Shown: positions 6,636 to 8,448 of the stretch, in pieces
Numbering within the stretch: position 1 is the first letter of the stretch
How the letters are laid out: every line of letters starts with the position of its first letter
Assembly (NCBI GenBank): GCA_021793495.1
Contig: JAJYSQ010000043.1
Coordinates: 1 to 8,448, forward strand
Direction: 5' to 3'
Origin: Actinomycetes bacterium
Lineage (GTDB): Bacteria; Actinomycetota; Actinomycetes; JAJYSQ01
Length of the DNA: 8,448 bases
Position numbers and translations under genes: made by a program
The notes under the pieces: model-generated
Databases searched by the model: none
The model's input: the letters and a program-made list of their open reading frames with translations, nothing else
Told to the model about the DNA's origin: nothing

Positions 6636-7058
6636 GTGCAGATCACCGCCCTCACCAACACCGACCCCGACTTCTACCCGACCCTCGGCCCCTACCTGGC
6701 CAACCGCACCGTCCACAAAGCAGTCGGAGACTCGATCTGGGACGACGACGGCAAGACCTGGCTGGTCTCCTGCACCCACACCGGCACCATCGCCGGATTC
6801 TGTGGCGTCATCACCCGCGGCAAGAAGACCCTGCTGGAAAGCCTCTACGTCACCGACAAGAGCGACGAAACCACGGCGCCCGCACTCGTCTCCGCCGCCG
6901 CCGAGCAGTTCGGAAACGACCGCCACCTGGAAGCCATCGTCCGCCACACCCTGGTCCCCGCCCACATCGCCGCCGGCTTCGCCGTCACCCAAGAACTGAC
7001 CAACTTCACCCGCCTGGTCCGGCCGGCCACCATCACCCAGGAAGGCCGCAATGCCTGA
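6636..7058 (+). CDS. GNAT-like protein, 140 residues
   Basis: The GTG at 6636 has GGAG seven bases upstream. An earlier in-frame GTG at 6597 lies in the regulatory module and is rejected. The order of elements fits the GNAT acyltransferase fold: a strand pair (TWLVSCTHTGTIAGFCGVITR, about 41-61), a strand then long helix (LLESLYVTDKSDETTAPALVSAAAEQFG, 66-93), a strand (LEAIVR) and the typical HIAAGFAV segment with a following strand (110-128). The Q/R-x2-G-x-G/A acetyl-CoA loop is not recognisable where DKSDETTAP stands, so the protein may bind another ligand or be inactive. Its stop overlaps the IbrB-like start by 8 bases, so the two are translationally coupled and probably functionally linked. 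Known precedent for GNAT-fold enzymes acting on DNA is phage Mu Mom. Confidence 0.6.
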   Translation: MQITALTNTDPDFYPTLGPYLANRTVHKAVGDSIWDDDGKTWLVSCTHTGTIAGFCGVITRGKKTLLESLYVTDKSDETTAPALVSAAAEQFGNDRHLEAIVRHTLVPAHIAAGFAVTQELTNFTRLVRPATITQEGRNA

Positions 7059-7755
7059 CCAGCACCAACAACTCGACCTCCTCGCCGACGCCGACGCCGA
7101 CCCCGCCCGCACACTCCTCGCCCGCGCCCGCGCCATCTTCAGCGAACTAGACGATCTCCCCGAAGACCAGCGCATCGACACCATCAACGCCCTCCGCCTC
7201 GCCCTCGCCGAGCACTCCCCACTCCGCGATGAACCAGTGGACTGCGTGCTGTGGGTGCGGAAGGAATCCGTCGTCGCCAACGACTACAACCCGAACGTCG
7301 TCGCTCCACCGGAGATGGAACTCCTCAAACGGTCCATCCTCGCCGACGGCTACACCCAGCCCATCGTCGGCTGGCGCACCGAAGCAAACGACGACGTCTC
7401 CTACGAGATCGTTGACGGCTTCCACCGCCACGAGGTGGGCAGGGGAGTCCGTGCCGTCCGGGACCGGGTGAAAGGCCGTTTGCCCATCACCGTCATCCGC
7501 CCCGACCGCCAAGGCAGTCACGACCGGATGGCCGCCACCGTCCGCCACAACCGCGCCCGCGGACAGCACACCGTCCAGGGCATGTCCGACCTTGTGCTCC
7601 ACTTCGGCCGCCTGGGCAAAAGCCCCGAATGGATCGGAGAAGAACTCGGCATGCAACCCGACGAGGTCCTGCGTCTTCAGCAGGTCACCGGCCTCGCCGA
7701 AACCTTCGCCGACCAAGAATTCTCCGAAGCCTGGGAAGCCGACCTCGACGACTAG
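7051..7755 (+). CDS. ibrB: IbrB-type ParB/sulfiredoxin-fold protein
   Basis: The protein is 234 residues. The ATG at 7051 follows AGGAAGG at 7039-7045. After a helical N-terminus (about 8-55) comes the ParB/Srx domain: NDYNPN at 77-82, a helix with LLKRSILADGYTQPIVGW (91-108), the hallmark DGFHR at 122-126, then LPITVI and HNRARGQH (166-173). An HTH-like region (SPEWIGEELGMQPDEVLRLQQVTG) follows. In this superfamily the DGFHR/GEHR motif contacts nucleotide; family members include CTP-dependent ParB, sulfiredoxin and nucleases. Pairing with an IbrA-type protein and the EELGMQPDEVLRL tail support the IbrB subgroup over a chromosome-partition ParB, which would have a ParA partner and a longer C-terminus. 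Function is probably nucleotide-dependent DNA binding or modification with IbrA. Confidence 0.85.
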   Translation: MPDQHQQLDLLADADADPARTLLARARAIFSELDDLPEDQRIDTINALRLALAEHSPLRDEPVDCVLWVRKESVVANDYNPNVVAPPEMELLKRSILADGYTQPIVGWRTEANDDVSYEIVDGFHRHEVGRGVRAVRDRVKGRLPITVIRPDRQGSHDRMAATVRHNRARGQHTVQGMSDLVLHFGRLGKSPEWIGEELGMQPDEVLRLQQVTGLAETFADQEFSEAWEADLDD

Positions 7756-7765
7756 GGAACCTGAC

Positions 7766-8245
7766 ATGCAACCCCGCCACAGCACCGACACCGACCTGAT
7801 CGCCCAGCTCGAACAGCACCTCCTCATCCCCAGCCCGGCCGCACCGCCCCACCCCAGCCTCGCCGCTGCTGCGAACCTCCTGGCAGGCGAACCCGCCCGC
7901 GCCGCCCGCTTCTGGACCCACGCCGGCCACCAGACCACCGGGCCCACTGTCGCCACCCACCTGGCCGCCGCCCACACCATTCTTCACCGTGACGGCTGGA
8001 CTCAGGGTGCCTACGTCACCGGCGGAGTGTGCGCCAAAGCCACCCTTCAGATCGCGGCAGAAGAAGGAAACGGCACCGAGCACACCGCCTACGTCGCACG
8101 AAACTGCATGAACCTGCTTCTGCGCGCCCGCGGCGAATACCGCGACATCATCGCCTGGAACGACACCCCCGGCCGGCGCCGAGAAGACCTCGCTGAACTG
8201 CTGACCTCTGCCGCCAGCTTCGCCACCCACTACGGACCGCGCTAA
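7766..8245 (+). CDS. DUF6197-like protein, 159 residues
   Basis: The ATG at 7766 is ten bases after the IbrB-like stop; CTAGGGAA in the gap is a weak ribosome binding site. Features are a Pro/Ala-rich N-terminal part, a helix HLAAAHTILHRDGW, then the GW-x-QG motif at 77-81 with a nearby Cys89, and a final WND-x-PGR at 131-137 followed by a helix (EDLAELLTSAA). The GW...QG plus C-terminal WND..GR signature matches my memory of the actinobacterial DUF6197 family, whose function is unknown. It is the last gene of the GNAT-like/IbrB operon, followed by terminator hairpins. No signal peptide or membrane segment. Confidence 0.65.
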   Translation: MQPRHSTDTDLIAQLEQHLLIPSPAAPPHPSLAAAANLLAGEPARAARFWTHAGHQTTGPTVATHLAAAHTILHRDGWTQGAYVTGGVCAKATLQIAAEEGNGTEHTAYVARNCMNLLLRARGEYRDIIAWNDTPGRRREDLAELLTSAASFATHYGPR

Positions 8246-8312
8246 ACCCACAAGATTGCGCTCCACGGACCCCCAGCGTCGACAGACGATGCGCCGGACG
8301 GCATACGCAAGA

Positions 8313-8346
8313 GGGGCGCCCGAGCTTGGCAAGAAGCGGGCGCCCC
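8313..8346. terminator. Hairpin terminator 1 after the DUF6197-like gene
   Basis: A perfect 10-bp inverted repeat GGGGCGCCCG (8313-8322) pairs with 8337-8346 around a 14-base loop that itself can form a short CTT/AAG stem. It begins 67 bases after the stop at 8245. There is no T-run on either strand. Confidence 0.6.
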
Positions 8347-8348
8347 AA

Positions 8349-8379
8349 GGGCCGGGAGCACCAACACTTATCCCGGCCC
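8349..8379. terminator. Hairpin terminator 2, directly adjacent
   Basis: A perfect 9-bp inverted repeat GGGCCGGGA (8349-8357) pairs with TCCCGGCCC (8371-8379) around a 13-base loop. It starts two bases after the first hairpin. The pair probably gives a strong, possibly bidirectional, transcription stop. Confidence 0.5.
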
Positions 8380-8448
8380 ACGCCCTCCGCCCCTGGAGCG
8401 CGAGGGGGAAGGCGAGCAGTCCGCAGCCTACGCCAGGCGGCGGCCCGG
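8380..8448. other. Window edge, no supported gene
   Basis: No start codon with a ribosome binding site is visible on the plus strand. On the minus strand one frame entering from the right edge ends after six codons at a TAG (8430-8428, reading PGRRLA then stop). This would fit the end of a convergent gene with the two hairpins as a shared terminator, but six codons are too few to support a call. Confidence 0.3.

Noticed and set aside
5261..7755. Dnd phosphorothioation locus
   Set aside because: No cysteine desulfurase, DndD, DndE or Dpt restriction genes are present, and the IbrA-like protein has the DUF3440-type C-terminus rather than DndC features.
7051..7755. Chromosome or plasmid partition ParB
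   Set aside because: There is no ParA-like ATPase nearby and the protein is short with an IbrB-like arrangement. No parS-like array was seen.
6537..7980. Minus-strand open frames opposite the GNAT-like and IbrB-like genes
   Set aside because: They are Gly/Val/Asp-rich mirror images of C-ending codons on the plus strand; the plus-strand genes have recognisable domains and ribosome binding sites.

Overview
The window is high-GC DNA with GTG starts, tight translational coupling and strong C/G preference at third codon positions. This points to an actinomycete, most likely Streptomyces or a close relative. No rRNA, tRNA, CRISPR array, transposase or integrase was seen. The gene content (IbrA/IbrB-type proteins, DUF5710-like and excisionase-like small proteins, several uncharacterised ORFs) looks like an accessory island, prophage remnant or integrative element rather than core chromosome. 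That last point is inference.

Layout: (1) 1-131 is the 3' end of an unrecognised gene. (2) 359-976 encodes the C-terminal part of a TPR-like helical-repeat protein that seems to have lost its N-terminus; a perfect 13-bp hairpin at 981-1013 follows it. (3) 1129-1572 on the minus strand is a small hypothetical gene, divergent from the rest. (4) 1722-3071 encodes a Cys-rich, coiled-coil, probably zinc-binding protein. (5) 3159-6544 is a four-gene coupled operon: a protein with two DUF5710-like modules, a protein with two tandem excisionase/AlpA-like HTH modules, a small unknown, and an IbrA-type PAPS-reductase-superfamily protein (DUF3440 type). (6) 6636-8245 is a three-gene operon: a GNAT-like protein, an IbrB-type ParB/sulfiredoxin-fold protein and a DUF6197-like protein. 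(7) 8246-8448 holds two back-to-back hairpins and the edge of the next locus.

The most striking observation is a compound palindromic module, CCCCG-N8-GCAW-N6-TTGC-N8-CGGGG followed by a G-rich TGGGAG-N2-TGGG tail (the outer left arm has one mismatch in copy 3). It occurs three times (1636-1691, 3084-3140, 6546-6602), each time 18 to 33 bases ahead of the first gene of one of the three plus-strand transcription units. The arms vary between copies while partly keeping their self-complementarity. The tail forms a perfect G-quadruplex motif in copies 2 and 3. All three units therefore look like one co-regulated set. Copy 1 also overlaps a good divergent promoter for the minus-strand gene.

Functionally, an ATP-pyrophosphatase-type enzyme (IbrA), a GNAT-fold protein and an IbrB/ParB-Srx protein are the kinds of parts seen in nucleic-acid or nucleotide modification and in phage-host conflict systems. 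No cysteine desulfurase, DndD/E, methyltransferase or restriction nuclease is present here, so the substrate remains unknown.
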